A DNA stretch of 13,746 nucleotides from CAINEC01 sp046303115 (GTDB lineage Bacteria; Bacteroidota; Bacteroidia; AKYH767-A; OLB10): assembly GCA_046303115.1 (NCBI GenBank), contig JBKCGZ010000023.1:1-13746 (forward strand). Reading direction: 5' to 3'. The translations under genes were made by a program, and so were the position numbers. The first letter of the stretch is position 1. Each line of letters opens with the position of its first letter. This document shows, piece by piece, positions 1 through 6,904 of this stretch. The notes beneath the pieces were generated by a model. The model ran no database searches, was not told the DNA's origin, and was given only the letters and a program-made list of their open reading frames with translations.

Positions 1-473
1 GTCGTACGATTGCTTTCGGAGCACGTATTTTAAAAACAGATCCGAAGAGTCCGAAGTATTTAAACTCGCCGGAGACAGAAATTTATTTCAAGAGTAAAAG
101 TTTATACGGTATCTCACATGCGAAGAAGTCGATTGTTGAGAAAGACGTTTGTTATTTAGTAGAAGGATATACAGATGTAATCTCATTGCATCAGGCAGGA
201 ATTGAAAACGTAGTAGCAAGTTCAGGTACTTCACTAACGGTTGAGCAGATACGCTTAATTGGTCGTTATACAAAAAACATTACAGTGTTGTATGATGGTG
301 ATGCTGCTGGTATCAAAGCTTCCTTACGTGGAATTAATTTAATTCTCGAAGAAGGAATGAATGTGCGTGTGGTTTTATTTCCTGATGGAGAAGATCCCGA
401 TTCGTATTCTCGGAAAGTTTCTACTGTAGAGTTGTTAGATTACTTAACTGTTTCTGCTGTCGATTTTATTTAA
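1..473 (+). CDS. dnaG: DNA primase DnaG, N-terminal/TOPRIM part (5' partial, ends at premature TAA)
   Basis: Primase makes the RNA primers for DNA replication. The reading frame is open from base 3, so the zinc-binding domain and the start lie outside the window. What remains is the end of the N-terminal polymerase subdomain (RTIAFGARIL) and the whole TOPRIM core. The core shows EGYTDV at 162-179 with the catalytic Glu, ASSGTSL, the metal-binding YDGDAAG at 291-311 and the DPDS motif near 393-404. The frame then stops at TAA 471-473 after AVDFI. In other primases the protein continues here through a helical subdomain into the helicase-binding domain. That continuation is present directly downstream in the same frame (489-1400), so this is one gene split by a single stop codon. 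The family assignment is very secure. Whether the cell makes a truncated protein is unknown. Confidence 0.93.
   Translation, partial: RTIAFGARILKTDPKSPKYLNSPETEIYFKSKSLYGISHAKKSIVEKDVCYLVEGYTDVISLHQAGIENVVASSGTSLTVEQIRLIGRYTKNITVLYDGDAAGIKASLRGINLILEEGMNVRVVLFPDGEDPDSYSRKVSTVELLDYLTVSAVDFI
471..473 (+). other. dnaG: In-frame premature TAA stop inside dnaG
   Basis: Codons on both sides are in one frame and read as primase: AVDFI, then TAA, then FKTKLLLSETAGDPIKK. No base is lost or gained. A single substitution from a sense codon such as CAA (Gln) or TTA (Leu) would create this stop. TAA also ends other genes here, including the C-terminal end of dnaG itself, so general reassignment of TAA is not supported. 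Confidence 0.85.
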
Positions 474-488
474 TTCAAAACAAAATTA

Positions 489-1400
489 TTGTTGAGTGAA
501 ACAGCAGGTGATCCAATTAAGAAAGCAGGGTTAGTTCGTGATATTGTAGAAACGATTGCCGTAGTTCCAGATGCGATTACAAGAGCAGCTTACTTACGAC
601 AAGCATCTACTTTAATGGAGATGAGTGAGGCGGTGTTGATTGCAGAGATGAATAAAATTATTCGTGCACGAAACAAACGTCAAGCAGAGGAACAACAAAC
701 ACCAATGCCTGATCATGCTGGCGAAGTGCTGGATAATATTGAAAAGGAATATGAAGAGGAGCAATTAATCAATGATGAGCATAGTACTGAAGTTCATGAG
801 GAAGAAATTATTCGTATTCTTTTAAATTATGCTGAAGAAATTTTTGAATTGCCTGATTGGAATAAGTACTTAGAGGAAGAGCAGGATAAGAATAAACCTA
901 AAAAGAAAATAACGGATAAGAAGGAAGAAGAGGAGAAGCCAGAGTTGGTTTATATTAAGGTGAAGGATTTTATTTTCGATATTCTTAAAACAGACGGAAT
1001 CAATTTCATCAATGAAGGATATGCAGGACTGTTAGCGGAGTTTGCTAATCTGGTGGAGAATGAAACCGAATATAATTCACAAACTTTCATTAATAATTTA
1101 AGTCCGGAATTAAAGCCACTCGCCATTTCGTTGGTTACACCAAAATATGAATTAGCTGATTGGAAGTCGAAAGGAATTTTCGTTCGTTTAGATAAAGATC
1201 GTATTGATAAAACAGTAGTTGATGCGATGGCCTATATTCAGAAAAAAATGGCGAATAAAAAGGCGATGGAATTTCAAAATGAAATCAAGGAGCGTGCAGA
1301 GGTGGGTGCTGATATTGATGAATTATTAATGCACTATCAGGAGTTAATCAAGTTAAAAATTGCTTTGAACCGAATTACGAATACGGTTATCAATAAATAA
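489..1400 (+). CDS. dnaG: DNA primase DnaG, C-terminal helicase-binding part (separated by the premature stop)
   Basis: This is the in-frame continuation of dnaG. It begins with the helical end of the RNA polymerase domain (DPIKKAGLVRDIVETIA, then IPD-like VPDAITRAAYLRQAS). A charged linker follows, with a Lys/Glu-rich stretch around residues 127-152 of this part, and then the helical C-terminal domain that in other primases binds the DnaB helicase. The nominal start at 489 is a TTG followed by a second TTG, with no Shine-Dalgarno sequence. The first in-frame ATG is not reached until about 615. Independent translation of this piece is therefore doubtful, and the coordinates mark only the open frame after the stop. 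The terminal TAA (1398-1400) touches the stop codon of the opposing thioredoxin gene. The family assignment is secure; its status as a separate gene is not. Confidence 0.85.
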   Translation: MLSETAGDPIKKAGLVRDIVETIAVVPDAITRAAYLRQASTLMEMSEAVLIAEMNKIIRARNKRQAEEQQTPMPDHAGEVLDNIEKEYEEEQLINDEHSTEVHEEEIIRILLNYAEEIFELPDWNKYLEEEQDKNKPKKKITDKKEEEEKPELVYIKVKDFIFDILKTDGINFINEGYAGLLAEFANLVENETEYNSQTFINNLSPELKPLAISLVTPKYELADWKSKGIFVRLDKDRIDKTVVDAMAYIQKKMANKKAMEFQNEIKERAEVGADIDELLMHYQELIKLKIALNRITNTVINK

Positions 1401-2552
1401 TTATCGAATAAGCTTTTTAATCGTTTTTTCGAATTCCGATTTATAAATTTCAAATTCTTTTCCTGTGGCAGGTCCTGAAAACCCCGCATGTACTTTTACT
1501 ACTTTGCCTTTATCATCTATGAATAATGTAGTCGGAAATGAAATAAAATCTTTTATCTGAGGAATTGCTTTCATCACATTATCCTTTCCTGTAACGCCAG
1601 CAATCAACACAGGATATTTCAATCCAAGATTATTTACAAATCGTCCTGCACTCACTTTAGCTTTCGAAAATTCATTGCTACGTTCAAATGCTAATCCGAT
1701 AATTTCTAATCCTTGGTCGTGATAGGTGTTATAAATCTCGTTGAAATATTTTGCTTCATCCATACAGTTAGGACACCATGATCCCATAAACTGGATGATG
1801 GTTGCTTTTTTCTGAAAGCGTTTATCTTTTATGGATATGATGTTGCTATCTAAATCAGGGAAACTAAAATTTAGTTCACCTTCTACCCGTGTGATGGTAT
1901 TAGGATCGCGAAGCTTTGCATTTTCATTTCTGCGTGCATGAAACGGTGCTTTATAAGTATTACCGGAGTAAAACATTCCATTCATCGAATCATTTTTTAC
2001 TTCAGCAATATAGAGCCATGCATGCGCACCGTCAAAAACACTTAGTTTTAATGTGTTTCCAACTATAACGCCTTCGAGGTAACGATGATCACCTGTTTCA
2101 GTTAAGAATGTTCCTGTTACATGATTCCCATTTTGATTAAATACGCCAATAGCCAATGATGAATCAGGACTATCGATATCAAACCAGGTTTCCCATTTGC
2201 CAGTAATATTTAACGTAGTATTGCCTTTGTCGGGAAATCGCTCTGTTACTCCTTTGTATCCTACAAATACCACTTCAGGATTCCCTTTTTTGCTATAGTT
2301 AACCCATTTACCGCGTAAACGATCACCTTCAATATGTAATTTAATTTCTGAATCAAAGTATGGTGGATGAATAAAGATAGAGTCGCCACGTACATCTGTA
2401 ATATCACATATGATGCGCTCCTCTGCATTATGAATAACAAAAACGATATTGCCCTTCTCTTCTTTGAATTCAAAATTAAAAGGTAAGGGTTGACCAGGAA
2501 GAAATAATTGTCCGAGCCACATGCCCATTAATAATCCAATATTGTATACCAT
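1401..2552 (-). CDS. TlpA/peroxiredoxin-like thioredoxin-fold protein with N-terminal beta-rich domain
   Basis: This 383-residue protein is a predicted thiol-disulfide oxidoreductase. Residues about 10-205 form a beta-rich region of the type found ahead of thioredoxin domains in Bacteroidota (PLPFNFEF, NAEERI, repeated G-x-W elements). Residues about 225-383 are a TlpA-like thioredoxin fold with the active site WCPNC (Cys260 and Cys263) and the cis-proline at FP340 followed by TTLFIDDKGKV. The ATG at 2552 lies 7 bp after the stop of the lipoprotein gene, so it is probably the last gene of the operon. Relatives of this kind are normally exported. Here the N-terminus (MVYNIGLLMGMWLGQLF) lacks a basic n-region and runs straight into the beta domain, and the frame closes 16-18 bases upstream. 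Either export is lost or the annotation misses something. The fold is sure; the substrate is unknown. Confidence 0.88.
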   Translation of the reverse strand: MVYNIGLLMGMWLGQLFLPGQPLPFNFEFKEEKGNIVFVIHNAEERIICDITDVRGDSIFIHPPYFDSEIKLHIEGDRLRGKWVNYSKKGNPEVVFVGYKGVTERFPDKGNTTLNITGKWETWFDIDSPDSSLAIGVFNQNGNHVTGTFLTETGDHRYLEGVIVGNTLKLSVFDGAHAWLYIAEVKNDSMNGMFYSGNTYKAPFHARRNENAKLRDPNTITRVEGELNFSFPDLDSNIISIKDKRFQKKATIIQFMGSWCPNCMDEAKYFNEIYNTYHDQGLEIIGLAFERSNEFSKAKVSAGRFVNNLGLKYPVLIAGVTGKDNVMKAIPQIKDFISFPTTLFIDDKGKVVKVHAGFSGPATGKEFEIYKSEFEKTIKKLIR

Positions 2553-2559
2553 AAATTTT

Positions 2560-3093
2560 TTAGTTAATTACTCCCGTAATACGGTAATATGTGGTGTCCG
2601 ATAAAATCATTTTCTCCTTTGCATAAATGGTGAAAAATGTTTGCGGGACATATTCAATTTCTTGCTTTGAATAATAAAAGGCATTTTCTTTCATTCGTTC
2701 AATGGCAATTCTTTTAATCGTGTTTTGATATTTCACTACGACAAACTTTCTTACTTCCGACTTGGTTTCTTTTGATGAATAAGTGATGATTGTACTATCG
2801 TTCTGTTGAATCGAATCAATCTTATAGCTCAAATATTTTTCCGAGATATTACTGGCTACAATTAATTCAAATTCTTTATTCCAATTAACAGTATCCAATT
2901 GAAATATTTCTTTCTTGCTATTGTACTCAGCTGTTTTAAGCAAATGCGAATTGCTTTTGTTTAGCAATGCGATTTCACTTCGGATAAATCCAGCGCTGTT
3001 AAATAATTTAACACTGTTGTTTGATACTTCACTAGTACAACTACTGAAATAAAAAATAGCAAGAGCTAAAATGAGGAAGCCTATTTTTTTCAT
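2560..3093 (-). CDS. Small predicted lipoprotein of unknown function
   Basis: I do not recognise a family for this 177-residue protein. The N-terminus is a typical lipoprotein signal: Lys2-Lys3, a hydrophobic stretch to Phe16, then SSC with the lipidated Cys at position 19. The following TSEV has one acidic residue, which resembles a weak Bacteroidota surface-export signal but does not prove one. The mature part is polar and probably beta-rich, with no catalytic motif that I can see. It contains four D-S/T-x triplets (at D67, D93, D99 and D166) that fit the Bacteroidota O-glycosylation sequon. The ATG lies one base after the stop of the TPR gene, so the two are almost certainly translated from one transcript, and the thioredoxin gene follows after 7 bp. 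The position suggests an envelope partner of one of these proteins. That is inference only. Confidence 0.82.
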   Translation of the reverse strand: MKKIGFLILALAIFYFSSCTSEVSNNSVKLFNSAGFIRSEIALLNKSNSHLLKTAEYNSKKEIFQLDTVNWNKEFELIVASNISEKYLSYKIDSIQQNDSTIITYSSKETKSEVRKFVVVKYQNTIKRIAIERMKENAFYYSKQEIEYVPQTFFTIYAKEKMILSDTTYYRITGVIN

Positions 3094-3094
3094 A

Positions 3095-5200
3095 TTAAAA
3101 GTTAAACCCTAATTCTCGGGCTTTTAGTAAACATTCATTTGCTTTGATTGTATCTCCCATCATTCGGTAGGTAATACTTAAATTCACCCATGCCTTACCG
3201 TTAGAAGGATCTAGTTTAACAGATTCATTAAACCAATATAGGGAAGAGTCTTTGATGCCCATCACCGCATAACAATTTCCAAGATTGTTATATGCATCTG
3301 CATATGATGGATTTAACGAAAGTGCTTTTTTATAATTCGTGATGGCTTCTTTGAAATTATTTTGCTGGGCATAAATATTCCCCCAGTTGTAATAGGCTTT
3401 ATCAAAGTTAGGGTTAATCGCGATTGCTTTTTCAAAGCATGCAAATGATTCATCATACATTTTACTTTCGCCAAGGTATAATCCAAGGTTATTATAATTG
3501 TCGGATGAATTTGGATTTATAGCAACAGCAGCACGTAAGTCGGCAACAGCTTTATCTAATTGTCCATTGCTTCCATAGGCAACACCAGCATTTGATAATT
3601 TTTCATCGGTATCAAAAGCTTTATAACTGCGCGCTTGTTCAAAAGCATATACTGCATTCTTGAAATCATTTTTCTCTTTATAGGCTACTCCTAAATTATA
3701 CCATGCATCATTGTAGTTTGGTATAAGACTAACTCCTTTTGTTAATTGCTCAATGGCTTGGTCAAGATATAATGTTTTCTGATTGTTATCTTTTTCTTTT
3801 AGGGCCTTCTCAACAAGTAAAGCGCTACCATATGCATAACGAATACGAGCACTTTCTGATGAAATTTTAACGTCATGTGAAAGAAGTGTAATGTTATCTT
3901 TCCAATCACCGTTTCGTGAATAGGTGCGAGCAGAGAAGGCAATTAAAATTACAAGTAAAAAAATAGATGTTCCATTTGGTTTTAAAATAGCAGCAATTGA
4001 GTTCGTCTTATTTTTCTCATTCGAAACTTTGAAAACTTTATCGATCATTAAAGCAACAAGTAAACAGAATCCGAAAGAAGCAGTATATACAAATCGTTCT
4101 CCCATCGTAGCTTCTAGTGTCAAAAATAAATTGGAGAGCAATGAAATACTTCCGAGGTAAAATAGAATAGCAAATGCAATCAATGATTTTTTTGTTAATA
4201 ATCGAATGGCATAAATTAAACCTCCAACAGTAAGAATAAAACCAACTAAAGCCAAAGGATTACCAAATGTAATATTAGGAATGGTATTATAAGAGTAATC
4301 GAAAACAAGCGATGCAGGTATAATAAGTAATCCTACATACCTCGCCAAAATCCCGAACGCTGTTGCTAGTTGTGATGCTTTATCAGGTGCTCCTACAAGC
4401 GAATTATTAATCAGTAAAATTTCTTGCTCGCCAGTAATCGTCCCTAAGATTTTCATACGAATGAACATAAACAAAACAAACAATGCCAAATAAGGAATAG
4501 ACAGCTTTACGATATCCATTATTTTTTTATCTGTTATGAACCATAACGCCAACGGATATACTCCAATCCATGTTACACTTGATTCTTTACTGAATAAGGA
4601 TAGCATGAATGCAAGGCAGGATAATATAAACCAGGAGATTTTATTTTTATCTACGTAGTTAAACAAAAGTTTAAGTGCAAGAATTCCGAAGAAGAAGCTT
4701 AGTAATTCATCACGACTTTTAATATTAGCCACTACTTCAGTATGAATAGGGTGGGCGACAAACAATAATGTTGCAGCTATTGGAATGAGCGGATGGAAAT
4801 CTTGAAGTATTCGTTTAAGAACACTAAGTACTACTATCGATGTAAGAATATAAAAAATGATATTCATGATATGTCCTGGTAGCGGAGATCCTTTTCCTAT
4901 TTGATACTCTATAGCAAACATGGCAACTGATAGTGGGCGGTATAAGCCTTCTTTTCTATCCCAGAATCCTGCACGATAGGAGTTCGTGAAAATATCTTTG
5001 ATCCCATCAACGCCTTTTTTGGTAAAGCTGTTATTGGCGATTACTGTTCCATCGTCAACAGTGAAATCATGATTGATAGTATTTGCGTAAAGCAGAAAGG
5101 AAAACAAGATGACGAAAAAATAAACAGGTGTCCAATTGAAAGGAGTATTATCTACTACCATTTTTTTCTCTGGAATAATGTTCTTTGATTTCTTGTTCAC
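3095..5200 (-). CDS. Multi-pass membrane protein with TMTC-like GT-C core and C-terminal TPR repeats
   Basis: This 701-residue protein has two halves. Residues 24-425 hold many membrane segments and the marks of the TMTC-type GT-C family: an Asp pair in the first loop (VDD 48-50, then N56), HPIHTEVVANIKSRDEL at 150-166, FSKESS at 203-208, GERFVYTASFGF at 367-378, and RNGDWKDNITL at 429-439 before the soluble part. Residues about 450-700 are six or so TPR repeats, with WYNLGVAY, YNNLGLYL, YYNWGNIY and YNNLGNCY as helix A cores. In eukaryotes TMTC proteins O-mannosylate extracellular domains. The function of bacterial relatives is mostly unknown, so a glycosyl transfer role is inference. By topology the TPRs should face the periplasm. 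The reported start is GTG at 5200. An ATG at 5161 (688 residues) precedes the first membrane segment and is a fair alternative. Confidence 0.85.
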   Translation of the reverse strand: MNKKSKNIIPEKKMVVDNTPFNWTPVYFFVILFSFLLYANTINHDFTVDDGTVIANNSFTKKGVDGIKDIFTNSYRAGFWDRKEGLYRPLSVAMFAIEYQIGKGSPLPGHIMNIIFYILTSIVVLSVLKRILQDFHPLIPIAATLLFVAHPIHTEVVANIKSRDELLSFFFGILALKLLFNYVDKNKISWFILSCLAFMLSLFSKESSVTWIGVYPLALWFITDKKIMDIVKLSIPYLALFVLFMFIRMKILGTITGEQEILLINNSLVGAPDKASQLATAFGILARYVGLLIIPASLVFDYSYNTIPNITFGNPLALVGFILTVGGLIYAIRLLTKKSLIAFAILFYLGSISLLSNLFLTLEATMGERFVYTASFGFCLLVALMIDKVFKVSNEKNKTNSIAAILKPNGTSIFLLVILIAFSARTYSRNGDWKDNITLLSHDVKISSESARIRYAYGSALLVEKALKEKDNNQKTLYLDQAIEQLTKGVSLIPNYNDAWYNLGVAYKEKNDFKNAVYAFEQARSYKAFDTDEKLSNAGVAYGSNGQLDKAVADLRAAVAINPNSSDNYNNLGLYLGESKMYDESFACFEKAIAINPNFDKAYYNWGNIYAQQNNFKEAITNYKKALSLNPSYADAYNNLGNCYAVMGIKDSSLYWFNESVKLDPSNGKAWVNLSITYRMMGDTIKANECLLKARELGFNF

Positions 5201-5210
5201 GTTCTTATAA

Positions 5211-5237
5211 TTTACTTATCAGGTAAAAGTAAGTAAA
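5211..5237 (-). repeat. AT-rich inverted repeat between the transpeptidase and TPR genes
   Basis: TTTACTTA at 5211-5218 is matched by its complement TAAGTAAA at 5230-5237 around an 11-nt loop. The 8-bp stem can be lengthened by three pairs if one bulged A is allowed. It fills most of the 39-bp gap between two genes of the same operon. No T-run follows on the minus strand, so it does not look like an intrinsic terminator. It may affect transcript stability or access to the GTG start at 5200. A chance occurrence is possible in AT-rich DNA. Confidence 0.35.
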
Positions 5238-5239
5238 AT

Positions 5240-6805
5240 TTATTTTTTTGTTTTAGAACGGTGCTTTTCTTTATTCGAAGATGATTTTTCTTTTTTATCA
5301 TCATCATTTTTTTCTGACTTAACTTCTTTAACACCATTCAGTGGTTTCTGAATATAGTGTTTACTATCATAGGATATAAACATATTTGCTTGATAAGGTG
5401 TCCACCATCTTGTAAATTTAGAAGGATAATCATGCAAGCGAACACATCCTAAACTTACAGGCGTTCCCATAAATAGACCTGGTCGTTTACCGCCAACAGC
5501 AAACTCATGAATGCCATTTACAAATCCTTTAGCGCCTGGAAACTCATCTACGGGAGTAATATGCATGAAATTAGGTAAATCAACAGCTCCACGATATCTT
5601 AAGACACCACTGGTTCCTTTACCCATTATTTGATCATGCTTTCTATCGAGCGAATCATATTTTAGATATCTATCCCAAAAGCGAGAAGTAATTTTATTTT
5701 GTGGAGCATAATAGCGTGGTTGTCCATCGTAATCATGTTGATTTGATTGTGGTGCTTTTGCGTTCTTAGAAGATGTAACAAACTGGGCTACTTTAATAAT
5801 GGTATCGTTTTGTATTTCGCACAAACATAATCGTTGACCTATGCAATACGGTTTCCCTTCTATGTAAATGATGGGATCTTTTTTCTTGGGAGCAGTACGA
5901 TATTTGTCGACATGCTGCAGATAATTCTTTAGTCTGCTAAAATCATTATACCATTTTGATTTTTCAGTATGTGATAAATTAGCATACCACGAAGTGATTG
6001 CTTCGTTCGATGTGTATTCAACTTTTTCCTCTTTCAGGATTAGAATAATTTTATCGAACTCATTTAAACTCTCATTCCTCGCATATTCTTCGGTACAACC
6101 TTTACATTCATTTAAACTATTGGTAGTATTAAAGTCGGCCATGATAAACCGATTGCGTAAATAATTATCTGTTTTATAATTGTTGTTGTATAAGTCAATC
6201 AATGCATAATGCTTATTATGAATTCGATCCATGTTTGTTATTAGTGGAGTATAACAGGGATTCGTAGATAATATTTCTTCAGTATTTAAATTTGATTTAG
6301 AAAACAAATCGAAATCTAGGAATAGTTTTCTTCTTTGATGAACATCTTCTTTTTTATCCTCTTCGGATGGACATAAACGAATGCAGTTATTCCAGTCTGA
6401 AACGTGTTGCGTTTTTTTTGCAATGGCGCGAAAATGCGGATAAAGAATTTCTTTCCACGCATTCACATATTTAGCCTTTTCTACTTTTGTAATTAATAAA
6501 TTAATTGTAGAATCAGTTTTTAATTTCGATAAGGATATCTTTTGAAAGGATGAAAGATAACTTTCAAATTCATTTTTAGTTAACGAATCAGTTAGTTCAA
6601 CTAAATGTTGAAGAGAGGTGTTTAAATTAGTACTTGTAGATAAAGAGTCAATCGCAGATTGAATATTTTGATTGTTTCCAATCTTAATCGACTTTTTAAA
6701 ATTTTGTACTTGTTTATTGTCAGAAAAAATATTGGTAAAAAGAATCGTAGTTGCGATTATCAATAATGCAAAAGCAGCAACGACTATTTTTTTAGAAAGG
6801 TTCAT
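5240..6805 (-). CDS. L,D-transpeptidase-like (YkuD fold) envelope protein with variant SLGC active-site motif
   Basis: L,D-transpeptidases form 3-3 peptidoglycan cross-links or attach proteins to the wall, using a catalytic Cys. Read from the ATG at 6805 the protein has 521 residues. It has a signal anchor at about 7-27, a large helical domain of no recognised family (about 30-300), then a YkuD-like domain. The key residues are His433 in GIHEF and Cys454 in SLGCVRLHDYPSKF. The usual motif is S/T-H-G-C, so the His before Gly-Cys is replaced by Leu452 (codon TTA at 5450-5452). A Lys-rich tail follows at 488-521. Extra Cys occur at 234/237 (CKGC), 321, 327 and 329. A longer frame from a TTG at 6826 exists, but a promoter-like element overlaps that codon, so I prefer the ATG. 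It is probably the first gene of a four-gene operon. The fold is likely; activity is not assured. Confidence 0.82.
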   Translation of the reverse strand: MNLSKKIVVAAFALLIIATTILFTNIFSDNKQVQNFKKSIKIGNNQNIQSAIDSLSTSTNLNTSLQHLVELTDSLTKNEFESYLSSFQKISLSKLKTDSTINLLITKVEKAKYVNAWKEILYPHFRAIAKKTQHVSDWNNCIRLCPSEEDKKEDVHQRRKLFLDFDLFSKSNLNTEEILSTNPCYTPLITNMDRIHNKHYALIDLYNNNYKTDNYLRNRFIMADFNTTNSLNECKGCTEEYARNESLNEFDKIILILKEEKVEYTSNEAITSWYANLSHTEKSKWYNDFSRLKNYLQHVDKYRTAPKKKDPIIYIEGKPYCIGQRLCLCEIQNDTIIKVAQFVTSSKNAKAPQSNQHDYDGQPRYYAPQNKITSRFWDRYLKYDSLDRKHDQIMGKGTSGVLRYRGAVDLPNFMHITPVDEFPGAKGFVNGIHEFAVGGKRPGLFMGTPVSLGCVRLHDYPSKFTRWWTPYQANMFISYDSKHYIQKPLNGVKEVKSEKNDDDKKEKSSSNKEKHRSKTKK

Positions 6806-6823
6806 GTTTTTGAAAAGCCTATT

Positions 6824-6831
6824 CAAAAATA
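6824..6831 (-). promoter_or_regulatory. Possible Bacteroidota -7 element ahead of the transpeptidase operon
   Basis: On the minus strand this reads TATTTTTG, a full match to TAnnTTTG, about 20 nt before the ATG at 6805. The -33 side is weak: the nearest TTTG copies lie 11 and 24 nt upstream instead of 19-21. The site falls between the hppA terminator and the transpeptidase start, where the operon would need its own promoter. Confidence 0.35.
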
Positions 6832-6851
6832 TTAAATAGTGTCAAATAACT

Positions 6852-6885
6852 AAAACAAAAAAGGCCTTCTTTTCAGAAGACCTTT
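6852..6885 (-). terminator. Intrinsic terminator downstream of hppA
   Basis: On the minus strand an 11-bp stem (AAAGGTCTTCT paired with AGAAGGCCTTT, one G-U wobble) closes a GAAA tetraloop and is followed by TTTTGTTTT. It begins about 20 nt after the hppA stop. On the plus strand the wobble would be a C-A mismatch and there is no T-run, so the site points one way. It separates hppA from the transpeptidase operon. Confidence 0.85.
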
Positions 6886-6904
6886 ACTTATTATTAAATG
6901 AGGC

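Noticed and set aside
471..473. Reassigned TAA codon (alternative genetic code)
   Set aside because: TAA ends other genes in this window, including dnaG itself at 1398-1400, and no other conserved gene here contains an internal TAA.
6806..6826. Longer transpeptidase start at the TTG 6826
   Set aside because: The codon lies within a TATTTTTG promoter-like element, and the ATG at 6805 gives a cleaner signal anchor.
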